The notes under the pieces: model-generated
What the model was told of the DNA's origin: nothing
The model's input: only the letters and a program-made list of their open reading frames with translations
The model's database searches: none
Made by a program: the position numbers and the translations under genes
Assembly: GCA_963840445.1 (NCBI GenBank)
Contig: CAWIZC010000033.1
Span: 1-64,000, forward strand
Length of the DNA: 64,000 nucleotides
Source: AWTP1-13 sp963840445
GTDB taxonomy: Bacteria > Pseudomonadota > Alphaproteobacteria > Rhizobiales > Hyphomicrobiaceae
Reading direction: 5' to 3'
In this document: positions 35,095 to 44,726 of the stretch, piece by piece
Layout: every line of letters starts with the position of its first letter
Position numbering within the stretch: position 1 is the stretch's first letter

Positions 35095-36218
35095 TGGCCC
35101 CGCGCACGCCTGCGGTGCAGGAGATCGAAGCGCTGCCCGAGGCCGACCGTCTCGATGACTTGCCGCATCCGCGCGCGACGCGCGCGCTGTACGGCCATGA
35201 GGCGGTAGAAACCGGGATGGCGCAGGCCTTCGCCGGCGGGCGCATGCATCATGCCTGGCTGCTGGCCGGTCGCGAGGGCATCGGCAAGGCGACGCTCGCC
35301 TACCGCCTGGCGCGGCATGTTCTGGCGCGGCCCGAGGAGCGCGATCGTTTGGCGCAAAGCCTGGAGGTGGCGGCGGACAGCACGGCGGCACGGCAGGTCG
35401 GCGCGCTATCGCATCCGGGGCTGTTGGTGCTGCGCCGGCCCTACGACACGCGCGCCAAGCGTTTCGCAACCGGCATTCCGATCGATGAGGTGCGGCGGCT
35501 GAAGTCATTCCTGGGGCTGACGGCTGGCGACGGCGCCTGGCGGGTGGTGATCGTCGATGCGGCAGACGACCTCAACGTCAACGCGGCCAACGCGCTCCTG
35601 AAGTCGCTGGAGGAACCACCGTCACGCGCGCTGTTCCTGCTCGTGTCGTCGGAGCCGAGCCGGCTGCTCGCCACCATCCGCTCGCGCAGCCGCAGGCTGG
35701 ACCTGGCCCCGCTGGCGCCGGAGCCGCTCCAACGGGCCGTATCGGCAGCGTTGGCCGCCGCCGATCGCGATGTGCCATCCGACCAGGACTGGGCACGGCT
35801 GGAGCGTCTCGCCAAGGGCAGCGCGCGGCGGGCGCTGCAACTCGCCGCCAGCGGCGGGCTGGAGCTGCACGAGCGCATAGAGGCGATGCTGAAGGCATTG
35901 CCGAAGGTGGATTGGTCTGCGGCGCATGCCTTGTCCGACCAGCTGGCGGTCAGCGCCAACGAGCAGCGCTTCGAGGCGTTCTACGACCTGCTGCTGGATA
36001 CGCTGGCGCGGCTGACGTCCGTGCGGGCCAAGGGGCAGGGCGGGGCGGAGCAGCGGGCGTTGGCCGAGCGGCTGATCGCGGAGCACCGCCTGCCCGCCTG
36101 GGCGGCGCTGTGGGAGCAGCTCCTGCGCGACAAAAACGAGGCGCAGGAACTCAACCTGGATAAGAAGGCGCTGATCCTCGGCGCGATCGCCCGCCTGGAG
36201 GCGGTGGCGCGGGGGTAG
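35094..36218 (+). CDS. holB: DNA polymerase III delta' subunit
   Basis: This is a 374-residue clamp-loader subunit. The AAA+ fold is seen in HHAWLLAGREGIGKATLAYR (Walker A region), VVIVDAADDLNVNAANALLK then SLEEPPSRALFLLVSSEPSR (Walker B/sensor 1 region) and LLATIRSRSRRLDL (the SRC-like motif in which the Cys is Ser-Arg-Arg here). The C-terminal helical part is alphaproteobacterial. Its ATG overlaps the tmk stop by one base, implying coupled translation. A dispersed repeat fills the following intergenic space. Confidence 0.93.
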   Translation: MAPRTPAVQEIEALPEADRLDDLPHPRATRALYGHEAVETGMAQAFAGGRMHHAWLLAGREGIGKATLAYRLARHVLARPEERDRLAQSLEVAADSTAARQVGALSHPGLLVLRRPYDTRAKRFATGIPIDEVRRLKSFLGLTAGDGAWRVVIVDAADDLNVNAANALLKSLEEPPSRALFLLVSSEPSRLLATIRSRSRRLDLAPLAPEPLQRAVSAALAAADRDVPSDQDWARLERLAKGSARRALQLAASGGLELHERIEAMLKALPKVDWSAAHALSDQLAVSANEQRFEAFYDLLLDTLARLTSVRAKGQGGAEQRALAERLIAEHRLPAWAALWEQLLRDKNEAQELNLDKKALILGAIARLEAVARG

Positions 36219-36226
36219 ATCGGTAT

Positions 36227-36326
36227 GTCATCCCAGAAGTCGCGCCGGCGAATACCCGGGATCCAAGAGAATGGCTCGGTAGTTCCGGGTTCCGGAGCTC
36301 CGCGCCGGGCGCTCGGCCGGGATGAC
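36227..36326. repeat. Dispersed palindromic repeat element
   Basis: This 100-base element begins GTCATCCC and ends GGGATGAC, with inner complementary blocks (CCCGGGATCC / TTCCGGGTTCCGG). A related element lies at 40874-40963 inside kdsA. It fills the holB-metG gap, which otherwise shows nothing beyond a leader for metG. It is probably a REP-like or transposon-derived miniature repeat. Confidence 0.65.
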
Positions 36327-36522
36327 ACGGATCGGCGTTCGTGATAGGTGACCGCCGTTTGCTGCAGCGATCGCGAGACGATGACCTTCGAGGCTACCCC
36401 TCTCCGTTCCCTTAGCCCCGTGGCGGCCGGCCGGCTCCGCGGCCGAATGTGCTGAGCGTGCGCGTCCGGCCCGGACACCCGCAGCCCCTTTCTGCCACAG
36501 CCAACGAACGGAACCTGCCACC

Positions 36523-38142
36523 ATGAGCGGGCAAGCAGAAATTCTACATCACCACGGCCATCTCCTATCCGAACGGGCCGCCGCATATCGGACATGCCTA
36601 CGAGGCGATCGCCACCGATGCGATCGCGCGCTTCGAGCGGCTCGACGGCAAGGACGTGTTCTTCCTGACGGGCACCGACGAGCACGGGCTCAAGATGAAG
36701 CAGACGGCCGTCAAGGAAGGCATCACGCCGCGCCAGCTCGCCGACCGCAACTCGGCGCGCTTCCGCGCCATGGTCGAGGCGCTGAACCTGTCCAACGACG
36801 ATTTCATCCGCACCACCGAGCCGCGCCACTATCGCTCCTCCGAGGAGATCTGGCGGCGCATGGCGAAGGCGCACAACGGCGACATCTTCAAGAAGAAATA
36901 CGCCGGCTGGTACTCCGTGCGCGATGAAGCCTTCTACGGCGAGAGCGAGACCAAGGTCGGGGACGACGGTGTTCGCGTCGGCCCGCAAGGTACGCCGGTG
37001 GAGTGGACCGAGGAGGACACCTACTTCTTCCGACTGTCGGCCTACCAGGACAAGCTGCTCGCGCACTACGAGAAGAACCCCGAGTTCATCCTGCCGCTGG
37101 AGCGGCGTAACGAGGTGGTGAGCTTCGTCAAAGGCGGGCTCGAGGATCTGTCCGTGTCACGTACGACGCTGGACTGGGGCATCCCGGTGCCGGGCGCGGA
37201 CGGTCACGTCATGTACGTGTGGGTCGACGCGCTGACGAATTACATCACCGGTGCGGGTTTCCCCGATGAGAATGCGCCGCGCTGGCGCTACTGGCCGGCC
37301 GACGTGCACGTGATCGGCAAGGACATCGTGCGCTTCCACGCCGTGTACTGGCCGGCGTTCCTGATGTCGGCCGGCATCGAGCTGCCCAAGCGCGTGTTCG
37401 GGCACGGCTTCCTGTTCAACCGCGGCGAGAAGATGTCGAAGTCGGTCGGCAACGTGGTCGACCCGTTCGACCTCGTGAAGGCCTACGGCGTCGATCAGGT
37501 GCGCTATTTCTTCCTGCGCGAGGTCGTGTTCGGCCAGGACGGCAACTACAACCATGAGGCCATCGTCAACCGCATCAACGCGGACCTGGCCAACGATCTC
37601 GGCAACCTGGCGCAGCGCTCGCTGTCGATGATTGCCAAGAACTGCGATGGCAGGATCCCGGAGCCCGGTGAGTTCACCGAGGCCGATAAGGCGATCCTGG
37701 CGGCCGCCGACGCCATGTACGGCAAGGCGCGCGAGGCCATGGACCGGCAGGGCATCAAGCAGTACCTCGATGCCGTGTGGGGCGTCGTGGCAGACGCCAA
37801 CCGCTACTTCGCGGGCGAGGAGCCGTGGGCCAAGCGCAAGACCGATTTCAAGCGCATGGAGACGGTTCTGTACGTGACGGCCGAGGTGGTGCGGCAGGTG
37901 GCGATCCTGGCCGCTCCGGTGATGCCGGTCATCGGCGGACAAGCTGCTCGACGGCCTCGGGCAGGCTGCCAATGCGCGCACCTTCGCGGCTCTGGGCGTG
38001 GGCGGCCGGCTGAAGGCTGGCACGCCCATCCCGCCGCCGGCGGGCGTGTTTCCGCGTTACGTAGATCCGGAGGCGGAGAGGCGAGGGCGAGGCGGAACCG
38101 AAGCCGAAGCCCGAAAAGAAGGGCAAGGCTAAGAAAGCGTAG
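36523..38142 (+). CDS. metG: Methionyl-tRNA synthetase, interrupted by indels
   Basis: This is a class I aminoacyl-tRNA synthetase of about 540 residues. The HIGH motif is in YPNGPPHIGHAYEAIATDAI and KMSKS in NRGEKMSKSVGNVVDPFDL. It also has FFLTGTDEHGLKMK and the anticodon-binding helices to about residue 470. Three breaks are visible. Just after the ATG at 36523, one extra C near 36532 separates MSG from KQKFYITTAISYPN. Near 37938 the frame moves to continue DKLLDGLGQAANARTFAALG. Near 38080 it moves again to end PKPEKKGKAKKA at the TAG at 38140. The long middle frame (36656-37935) is intact. An essential gene with three clean breaks points to assembly indels. Confidence 0.92.
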
Positions 38143-38217
38143 CGAGCAGTGGGCCGGCCCCGGTGGGTCCGGCCCTGTGCCCCTCGACGGGATCGGCGTG
38201 CGCTTTTATGATTTGTC

Positions 38218-38303
38218 GTCATCCCCGCGCAGTCGGGGATGCATGCGGCTCTCCTCACAGGTGCGGCTTGGTGACCTGGGTTCCCGCCTTCGCGGCAATG
38301 ACG
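38218..38303. repeat. Dispersed inverted repeat between metG and tatD
   Basis: GTCATCCCCGCGCAGTCGGGG at the left and TTCCCGCCTTCGCGGCAATGACG at the right form imperfect inverted arms around a less conserved centre. This is a common class of GTCATTCCCGCG-type intergenic repeat. It occupies the metG-tatD gap. Confidence 0.5.
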
Positions 38304-38344
38304 TTGGAGAATGTCGTGGGCGTGCGGTACTCAAACAGCCAATC

Positions 38345-39138
38345 ATGCTGATCGACCACCACTGCCATCTCGACTTTCCCGGACTTTGCCGGCCGATCTC
38401 GACGGCGTGGTGGCGCGGGCAATGGCGGCCGGCGTCGGGCTGATGGTTACCATCTCGACGCGCATCAAGCGCTTCGATCAGATCCTGGGCATCGCCGAAC
38501 GCTACGACAACGTGTACTGCTCGGTCGGCACGCATCCCCACTACGCGCACGAGGAGCTGGACGTGCCGGTCGAAGAGATCGTGCGGCTGTCTCGGCACCC
38601 CAAGGTGGTGGCGATCGGGGAGGCGGGGCTCGACTACTTCTACGACAACAGCCCGAAGGCGGCGCAGGCCGAGGGCTTCCGCAATCACATCGCCGCGGCG
38701 CGGGCCACGCAACTGCCGCTGGTCATCCACGCACGCGATGCCGATGAGGACACAGCGGCCATTTTGGAGGAGGAGGCGGCCAAGGGCGCCTTTCCGGCAG
38801 TGCTGCACTGCTACACGGGCGGTGCGGACCTCGCCCGGCGCGGGCTGGCCCTTGGGCTCTATGTATCGTTCTCCGGCATTCTCACCTTCAAGAAGTCCGA
38901 TGCACTGCGCGAGATCGCAGGCAGCGTCCCACTGGACCGGCTGCTGGTCGAGACCGACGCGCCCTATCTGGCGCCCGGCAAATTCCGCGGCAAGCGCAAC
39001 GAGCCGGCTTATGTGGCCATCACGGCGGCGGAGCTGGCCAAGGTGAAGGGCGTGTCGGAAGCAGAATTGGCGCGCGCTACCACCGAGAACTTCTTCCGCC
39101 TGTACAGCAAGACGCCGCGCTCGTCGGTGGCCGCATGA
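38345..39138 (+). CDS. TatD-family metal-dependent DNase, indels near start
   Basis: This is a TIM-barrel hydrolase of about 263 residues of the TatD/YcfH family (3'-5' exonuclease or quality-control nuclease). The metal-binding start DHHCHLDFP is at the N-terminus, followed by CSVGTHPHYAHEE, GEAGLDYFYD, LPLVIHARDADEDT, VLHCYTGG and VETDAPYLAP, all family signatures. The first ten codons (from the ATG at 38345) and the rest are in different frames; two one-base insertions near 38377 and 38389 restore PDFAADLDGVVARAMAAG. The stop overlaps the next start (ATGA). In this genome group tatD follows metG, as here. Confidence 0.9.
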
Positions 39139-39932
39139 GCATGCGCTTCACGATCCTGGGCTGCGGCTCGTCCGGCGGCGTGCCGCGCGTCGGCAACGTG
39201 TGGGGAGCGTGCGATCCGAGCAACCCGAAGAACCGGCGCCGGCGCTGCGCCTTGCTTGTCGAGCGGTTCGGCAAGGGCGGGCGCACGACGGTGCTGGTCG
39301 ATACGCCGCCCGACATCCGCGAGCAGCTGCTGGACGCGCGCGTCGACAGGCTGGACGGCGTGTTGTTCACGCACGACCACGCCGATCATACGCACGGCAT
39401 CGACGATCTGCGCGGCATTGCCTTCGTTCTGGGCCGACGGGTCGATGTGTATCTCGATGCCTCTACGCGCGGCATCCTGACAAAGCGCTTCGACTACTGC
39501 TTCGTGCAGCCGCCCGGCTCAGCCTATCCGGCCATCCTCGATCCGCACGACATCCGTGCGCCCGAGCCGGTGCGCATCGATGGGGCGGGCGGCCCAATCG
39601 AAGCGGTGCCGATCGTGCAGGAGCATGGCGACATCGCCTCGCTCGGCTTTCGGTTCGGCAACGTGGCCTATTCGCCCGACATCAGCGGCGTGCCCGATAC
39701 GTCGCTAGCGTCGTTCAGCGGGCTCGATCTGTGGATCATCGACGCGCTGCGGCCGATGCCGCATCCGAGCCATTTCAGCCTCAAGCAGGCCGTACAGTGG
39801 ATCGAGCGCGTCGGCGCCAAGCGCGGCATCCTTACGCACATGACGGTGGAGCTCGACTACGCAGCGCTGCAGCGTGACCTGCCGGACCACATCGAGCCAG
39901 CCTACGACGGCATGGTGGTCCACGTAGCTTGA
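39135..39932 (+). CDS. MBL-fold metallohydrolase (PhnP-like)
   Basis: This is a 265-residue beta-lactamase-fold hydrolase. The zinc motif is THDHADHTHGIDDL (HxHxDH). Other landmarks are TILGCGSSGGVPRVGNVWGA at the N-terminus, NRRRRCALLV, and ILTHMTVELDYAALQRDLP near the end, as in PhnP and related cyclic phosphodiesterases. The usual neighbour is tatD. It is translationally coupled to tatD by a four-base overlap. Confidence 0.9.
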   Translation: MSMRFTILGCGSSGGVPRVGNVWGACDPSNPKNRRRRCALLVERFGKGGRTTVLVDTPPDIREQLLDARVDRLDGVLFTHDHADHTHGIDDLRGIAFVLGRRVDVYLDASTRGILTKRFDYCFVQPPGSAYPAILDPHDIRAPEPVRIDGAGGPIEAVPIVQEHGDIASLGFRFGNVAYSPDISGVPDTSLASFSGLDLWIIDALRPMPHPSHFSLKQAVQWIERVGAKRGILTHMTVELDYAALQRDLPDHIEPAYDGMVVHVA

Positions 39933-40016
39933 TGCGCACAGCCGTGATTGCCGGAGGCCTGGGGCCGCCGAGACGGGTGCAACCCCAGAATGTTCGACCC
40001 ATGATATAAAGCCCAC

Positions 40017-40979
40017 ATGAGCGACTCAGCCAAAGCCAATGCCGTCGTCACCGTCGGCAACGTGACGTTCGCCAACGACCGGCCGATCGCCGTGTTTGCG
40101 GGTCCTTGCCAGATGGAAAGCCGGGCGCATGCTCTGGAGATGGCCACCGCGCTGAAAGAGATCTGTGACCGGCTCGGGCTGGGGCTGGTCTACAAGACGT
40201 CCTTCGACAAGGCCAATCGTACCTCTCTCAAGGGCAAGCGAGGCGTCGGTCTCGAGGGCGCGCTGCCGGTGTTTGCCGAAATCCGCGAGACGTTGGGTCT
40301 GCCGGTCGTCACCGACGTGCATGAAGTCGGCCAATGCGAGCCACTGGCCGAGGTGGTCGACGTCCTGCAAATCCCGGCCTTCCTGTGCCGGCAGACCGAC
40401 CTGCTGATCGCGGCGGCCAAGACGGGCCGCGTCGTCAAGGTCAAGAAGGGGCAGTTTCTGGCGCCCTGGGACATGCAGAACGTGGTTGCGAAAATCACCG
40501 GCAGCGGCAATCCGAACGTGCTGGTGACCGAGCGTGGTGCCTCGTTCGGCTACAACACGCTGGTGGTCGACATGCGCTCGCTGCCGATCATGGCACGCAT
40601 CGGCTGTCCGGTGATCTTCGATGCCACGCATTCCGTGCAGCAGCCGGGCGGGCAGGGCACCGCGTCGGGCGGCGACCGCACGTTCGTGCCGGTGCTGGGA
40701 CGCGCCGCCGTCGCGGTCGGCGTGGCGGGCCTGTTCATCGAGACGCACGAGGCACCTGACCGAGACCCCGCTATTTCCGACGGGCCCAACATGGTGCCGC
40801 TCGCCTCCTTCGAAGGATTGATGCGCGAGCTGATGGCCATCGACGCGGTGGTGAAGAACGCGCGTAGTTCAAGGTCATCCCGGAATTCGCGCCAGCGAAT
40901 ATCCGGGACCCAGCGCGTCGGCCCACGGGTCCCGGCTCTGAGCTTTGCTCAGGCCGGGATGACGGGTCGAGGTCAGTAG
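40017..40979 (+). CDS. kdsA: KDO-8-phosphate synthase with repeat-derived C-terminal tail
   Basis: This enzyme condenses arabinose-5-phosphate with PEP to make KDO-8-P for lipopolysaccharide. Family motifs are VFAGPCQMES, KTSFDKANRTS, LPVVTDVHEVGQ, LQIPAFLCRQTDLL, KKGQFLAPWDM, VIFDATHSVQQPGGQGTASG and PNMVPLASFEGLM. Cys31 in GPC puts it in the metal-dependent class. The usual enzyme is about 280 residues; this frame has 320. The last 38 or so (from RSSRSSRNSRQRISGTQRVG on) are encoded by a dispersed repeat at 40874-40963 that reads through the normal end. The stop overlaps the convergent vWA gene by seven bases. Whether the tail is tolerated is open. Confidence 0.94.
   Translation: MSDSAKANAVVTVGNVTFANDRPIAVFAGPCQMESRAHALEMATALKEICDRLGLGLVYKTSFDKANRTSLKGKRGVGLEGALPVFAEIRETLGLPVVTDVHEVGQCEPLAEVVDVLQIPAFLCRQTDLLIAAAKTGRVVKVKKGQFLAPWDMQNVVAKITGSGNPNVLVTERGASFGYNTLVVDMRSLPIMARIGCPVIFDATHSVQQPGGQGTASGGDRTFVPVLGRAAVAVGVAGLFIETHEAPDRDPAISDGPNMVPLASFEGLMRELMAIDAVVKNARSSRSSRNSRQRISGTQRVGPRVPALSFAQAGMTGRGQ
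40874..40963. repeat. Dispersed palindromic repeat inside the 3' end of kdsA
   Basis: GTCATCCCGGAATTCGCGCC at the left and GAGCTTTGCTCAGGCCGGGATGAC-type sequence at the right mark the element. The inner parts (ATATCCGGGACCC / GGGTCCCGG) are complementary. It resembles the copy at 36227-36326 and supplies the last 30 or so codons of kdsA. Confidence 0.65.
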
Positions 40980-42322
40980 CGCGTGGCGGAGCCCGCACCA
41001 TAGGTATCGAGGCTGCGCAGCACCTTGCGCTGCATGCCCATCTGCGACGGCGAGGCCGGAGCAGAACCCATCGACCAGTACTGCCCTTCCATGTCACGCA
41101 GTCGCTGCGAAGCTTCCGGTTGCGTCTTGACGAAGGCGTTGATCTCGGCAGCGTTCTGCAGCAGCAGCTTGTTGGCCTCCTCGGTCTTGCCGGCGTCGCG
41201 CAATAGGATCGCCTCTTGCGTGCGGTTGCGCGTGACCTGCTCGACCACGGCCTCGGCCACGGTCTTGTCCGCGCCCGCCTTCACTTCTTCCTCGCTGCCG
41301 CCGAGGCGGGCACGTACAGTCATGTCCTGCGCCTCGCGTGCCCCGTTGCCGGGCAGGGTGTAGGCCACCTTGACGATGCCGATCTCCTGCTCGCCGGCCT
41401 TGAGATCCTTGTCGGCCTCGATTTCCATCAGCACGTAGTGCTCGGTGGCGGCATAGACCTGGTTCATGTGGAATTGCGCGCGATTGCCGTCGATGGTGCC
41501 GTCGCGGCTCAGCGCACGCACCACCCGCACGCCGGGTTTGAGCTCGATGTCGATGGAGACGGTCTGGGCACACGAGGCCAGCACGTCGTCGAACTCCTTG
41601 TTGAAGATCTGGATGAGATCAGTCGGCTCGCGGGCAAAGGCGTGGTTGCCGTCGCCGGCGCGGGCCAGTGCTAGCATCAGGTCCTCGTTGTAGCCGAGGC
41701 CGAGCCCGATGGTGCTGACCGAGATACCCTCACGCAGCAGAGCGCTGCCGAGCACGCTGAAGTCTGCCGGCAGCGATGGGCCGCGATTGGCCTGGCCGTC
41801 CGATAGCAGGATGACGCGATTGAGCCGCTTTGCTTCCTTGTAGCGTCGCACTTCGCCGGCGCCCGTCAGTACGCCGGCATGGATGGCCGTCGAGCCACGC
41901 GCAAAGATCTGCTGGATGGCATTGATGAACAGAGCGGAGTTATGGACGGGCTGCGCCTGCATCACCACGTCAGCGGTGTCGTCGAACATGACTACGGAGG
42001 CGATGTCGCGATGGTCGAGGCGGCTGACGGCCATGATAGCAGCCGCTTTCGCCTGGGCCAGGCGCTCGCCGCTCATGGAGCCTGAGCGGTCGATGACGAA
42101 CGCCACGTTGACGGGCGTGCGCGACTGATTGGGCTCGGGCGTGCAGCCCTGCAGTGCGACGCGCAGATAATTCTTCTGCGCTTCGCCGCCCTTCATGATC
42201 GGCAGGGCGAGACGTGCGTCCAGCCCAATCTTTTGGCCGGTTTTCGGATCAGCCGACGCAAGGGACGAAAACAACAGGCTAACAGCCAGCAGGCACAGCG
42301 AATGCAATATGCGGTTCCACAT
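40973..42322 (-). CDS. Secreted von Willebrand factor A domain protein
   Basis: This is a 449-residue exported protein. The signal peptide is MWNRILHSLCLLAVSLLFSS with cleavage near ASADP. The vWA domain (about 75-255) has the MIDAS motif DRSGSMSGERL, followed by the Thr in ARGSTAIHAGV and the Asp in LLSDGQANRG, so metal-dependent ligand binding is likely. A C-terminal half with beta and helical segments follows. Similar periplasmic vWA proteins occur across Proteobacteria with no fixed function. The ATG at 42322 follows GGGGTG. The 3' end overlaps kdsA tail-to-tail. Confidence 0.87.
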   Translation of the reverse strand: MWNRILHSLCLLAVSLLFSSLASADPKTGQKIGLDARLALPIMKGGEAQKNYLRVALQGCTPEPNQSRTPVNVAFVIDRSGSMSGERLAQAKAAAIMAVSRLDHRDIASVVMFDDTADVVMQAQPVHNSALFINAIQQIFARGSTAIHAGVLTGAGEVRRYKEAKRLNRVILLSDGQANRGPSLPADFSVLGSALLREGISVSTIGLGLGYNEDLMLALARAGDGNHAFAREPTDLIQIFNKEFDDVLASCAQTVSIDIELKPGVRVVRALSRDGTIDGNRAQFHMNQVYAATEHYVLMEIEADKDLKAGEQEIGIVKVAYTLPGNGAREAQDMTVRARLGGSEEEVKAGADKTVAEAVVEQVTRNRTQEAILLRDAGKTEEANKLLLQNAAEINAFVKTQPEASQRLRDMEGQYWSMGSAPASPSQMGMQRKVLRSLDTYGAGSATRY

Positions 42323-42436
42323 GGGACACCCCAAAATCGTTGAACCGCCTCCCGCGCAAGGTCATGCGCGCCAGAGTTGGCCGAAATGGGGAGGAATGGT
42401 GTCGATGCACCGGCTATGGGTGGCGTGGACCGGGGA

Positions 42437-43223
42437 TCAGACTGCAGGCCTCGGCCAGCTGAGCACGTGGCGCGCGGTCCACGCGCCGATGCCGGAGACG
42501 ACGCGCATGGTTTCCGTCAAGGTGCGGAAGGCCAGACACGGCAGCTTGGCAAGACCGGTCAGTTTGACGACGGGTGAATTGAGTGGGCTGATCGTCGAAT
42601 TGCCAGCGTTCTCGCCGATCTGCGCGGAAACCACCAGCGGGCTGATCTCGCGCATGCGCAGATTGAGAAACCAGCCGCGGTCGAATGCGTGATCGAACGG
42701 CTGGCTGATCGGCAGCAGCCGGTCGAGATAGACCTGCGCGGCGTGTCTGGAGAGGACGTAGGCGGCGGAGCCCGTGGAGCGGAACAGGTTGACGCTGATC
42801 GCGTGGCTGGACGTCAGCTGGTGCAGGGCGAGCTTCAATCCCTTGCGCCTGCTCTCGAGCTTCAGCACGTCCCAGGTCGAGGCGGTCCCGCCGGTAGTGG
42901 CTTGGGCGAGCACGTCAGGCAGCGCGGGCAGCAGCGTCGCGTCGTCCTCGAGAATGAGGGCGTAGCGGGCCTCGGTGGCCAGGAACGCCTGCATGGCCGC
43001 CAAGTGGCTCAGATAGCAGCCGACCTCCGCTAGACGCACCTCGCGGCCGTGCCGGCGCCGGTAGAGACGAGGGTCGAACTTGCCCTCGGCCGACGACGAG
43101 GCGCGCGTCGATGGCCGGCACGCGCGTGAACGGCATGTTCAGGGCTTCGAGCTGGCTGGCCATGAGCGCAAGCCGCTCAGGCGATCTGTCAAGATTGATG
43201 ACGAACGCAACAACGCGATACAA
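42437..43223 (-). pseudogene. Glycosyltransferase family 25 (LPS type), frameshifted
   Basis: This is a GT25-type glycosyltransferase of about 260 residues that adds sugars to lipopolysaccharide. The first part (YRVVAFVINLDRSPERLALM, NMPFTRVPAIDA) is the standard N-terminus. Near 43090 the frame must shift, after which SSAEGKFDPRLYRRRHGREV and RLAEVGCYLSHLAAMQAFLA follow with the catalytic-region acidic motif LILEDDATLLP. The end (SWPRPAV) is in the last frame. A TTG at 43223 preceded by GGGGGAGGA is the likely start. With one indel corrected the gene is complete. Confidence 0.8.
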
Positions 43224-43535
43224 GGATACGTCCTCCCCCAAAGACGAAACGCTCCCGCCCTCAACTGTCGGTCACGCTTTCGTCATATGTCAACTATGCG
43301 ATAGCGTGGACCGGGTGCCGATTGTCCGGTTTCGGACGGCCAATGGCAGCGCGGGCCACATGGGTTGACCGGGAGGAGGGCAAGCGCCCGGTCTCTACCG
43401 CGCTGCCATCCCGTGAGCGGTCCGCCCCTTGCGGAAAAGCCGATTATCCTTGCCCGCCAAGCGCCAAGCCGCTACCCCAATAGGCCGAAATCGCCTCCAT
43501 CCAAACCTCCGAACCGGGAACTCCAGGGGAAGCCC
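43224..43535. other. Divergent intergenic region upstream of ilvC
   Basis: These 312 bases separate the leftward GT25 gene from ilvC and hold both promoters and the ilvC leader. GGGGA before 43536 is the ilvC ribosome binding site. An open frame of 57 codons joins ilvC upstream, but no family sequence supports it. I see no attenuator-like hairpin plus T-run. Confidence 0.4.
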
Positions 43536-44555
43536 ATGCGCGTCTATTACGATCGTGATGCCGACATCAATCTGATCAAGGGCAAGAAGGTGGCCGTGGT
43601 CGGCTACGGCAGCCAGGGTCACGCCCACGTGCTGAACCTGCGCGATTCCGGGGTCAAAGACGTGGCTGTGGCCCTCCGCAAGGGCTCGGCCGGCATCGCC
43701 AAGGCCGAAAAGGAGAAGCTCAAGACCATGGAGGTGGCGGAAGCCGCCAAGTGGGCCGACGTGATCATGATGCTCACCCCGGACGAGCTGCAAGCCGACA
43801 TCTACAAGGACCACCTGCACAAGAACATGAAGGACGGGGCGGCGCTGATGTTCGCCCACGGCCTCAATGTGCATTTTGCGCTGATCGAGCCGCGCGCCGA
43901 CCTCGACGTCGGCATGATCGCACCGAAGGGCCCCGGGCACACGGTGCGTTCGGAGTACGCTCGCGGCGGCGGCGTGCCCTGCCTGCTGGCCATCCACCAG
44001 GACAAGAGCGGCAACGCCCACGACCTGTTCCTGTCCTACGGCGCGGCGATCGGCGGCGGCCGCGCCGGCATCATCGAGACGAGCTTCAAGGAGGAGTGCG
44101 AGACCGACCTGTTCGGTGAGCAGTCGGTGCTGTGCGGCGGCCTCGTCGAGCTGATCCGGGCCGGCTTCGAGACGCTGGTGGAGGCGGGCTATGCGCCGGA
44201 GATGGCCTACTTCGAGTGCCTGCACGAGGTGAAGCTGATCGTCGACCTGATCTACGAGGGCGGCATCGCCAACATGAACTACTCGATTTCCAACACGGCC
44301 GAATTCGGCGAGTACATGTCGGGCCCGCGCATCATCACGGACGAGACGCGCGCCGAGATGAAGCGCATCCTGAAGGACATTCAGACGGGCGTGTTCACGT
44401 CGAACTGGATCCGCGAGTGCAAGGCCGGCCAGCCCCAGTTCAAGGCCATCCGCCGCCTCAACGACGCGCACCAGATCGAGGAGGTCGGCGCCAAGCTGCG
44501 CGCCATGATGCCCTGGATCAAGGAAAAGGCGCTGGTCGACAAGAGCCGGAACTAG
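43536..44555 (+). CDS. ilvC: Ketol-acid reductoisomerase, class I
   Basis: This is a 339-residue enzyme that converts acetolactate or acetohydroxybutyrate in branched-chain amino-acid synthesis, using NADPH and Mg2+. It has the Rossmann motif VAVVGYGSQGHAHVLNLRDS, an LRKGS loop for NADPH choice, LMFAHGLNVHFALIEPRADL, MIAPKGPGHTVRSEY, ETDLFGEQSVLCGG and YFECLHEVKLIVDLIYEGGI, all Mg2+ and substrate-site segments. Length fits class I. The ATG at 43536 was chosen for its GGGGA site and MRVYYDRDADINLIK start. A strong terminator follows at 44589. Confidence 0.97.
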   Translation: MRVYYDRDADINLIKGKKVAVVGYGSQGHAHVLNLRDSGVKDVAVALRKGSAGIAKAEKEKLKTMEVAEAAKWADVIMMLTPDELQADIYKDHLHKNMKDGAALMFAHGLNVHFALIEPRADLDVGMIAPKGPGHTVRSEYARGGGVPCLLAIHQDKSGNAHDLFLSYGAAIGGGRAGIIETSFKEECETDLFGEQSVLCGGLVELIRAGFETLVEAGYAPEMAYFECLHEVKLIVDLIYEGGIANMNYSISNTAEFGEYMSGPRIITDETRAEMKRILKDIQTGVFTSNWIRECKAGQPQFKAIRRLNDAHQIEEVGAKLRAMMPWIKEKALVDKSRN

Positions 44556-44588
44556 CCGGGCCGGCAAGACTTCAGCGCGAATGACAGA

Positions 44589-44618
44589 AGCGCGCCGGCC
44601 CGGGTCGGCGCGCTTTTT
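44589..44618 (+). terminator. Intrinsic terminator after ilvC
   Basis: AGCGCGCCG and CGGCGCGCT form a nine-base-pair stem around GCCCGGGT, followed by TTTT. It lies 33 bases after the ilvC stop. Confidence 0.85.
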
Positions 44619-44726
44619 GTCGGATGTGCGCCTATGCGGCGTGCCAATAATGCACGATCTCTTGTTATTGTGCGTAAAATGCGTATTGTCCGGCACCAGA
44701 GGCAGAGAATCCAGGTTCGCCGCGTC

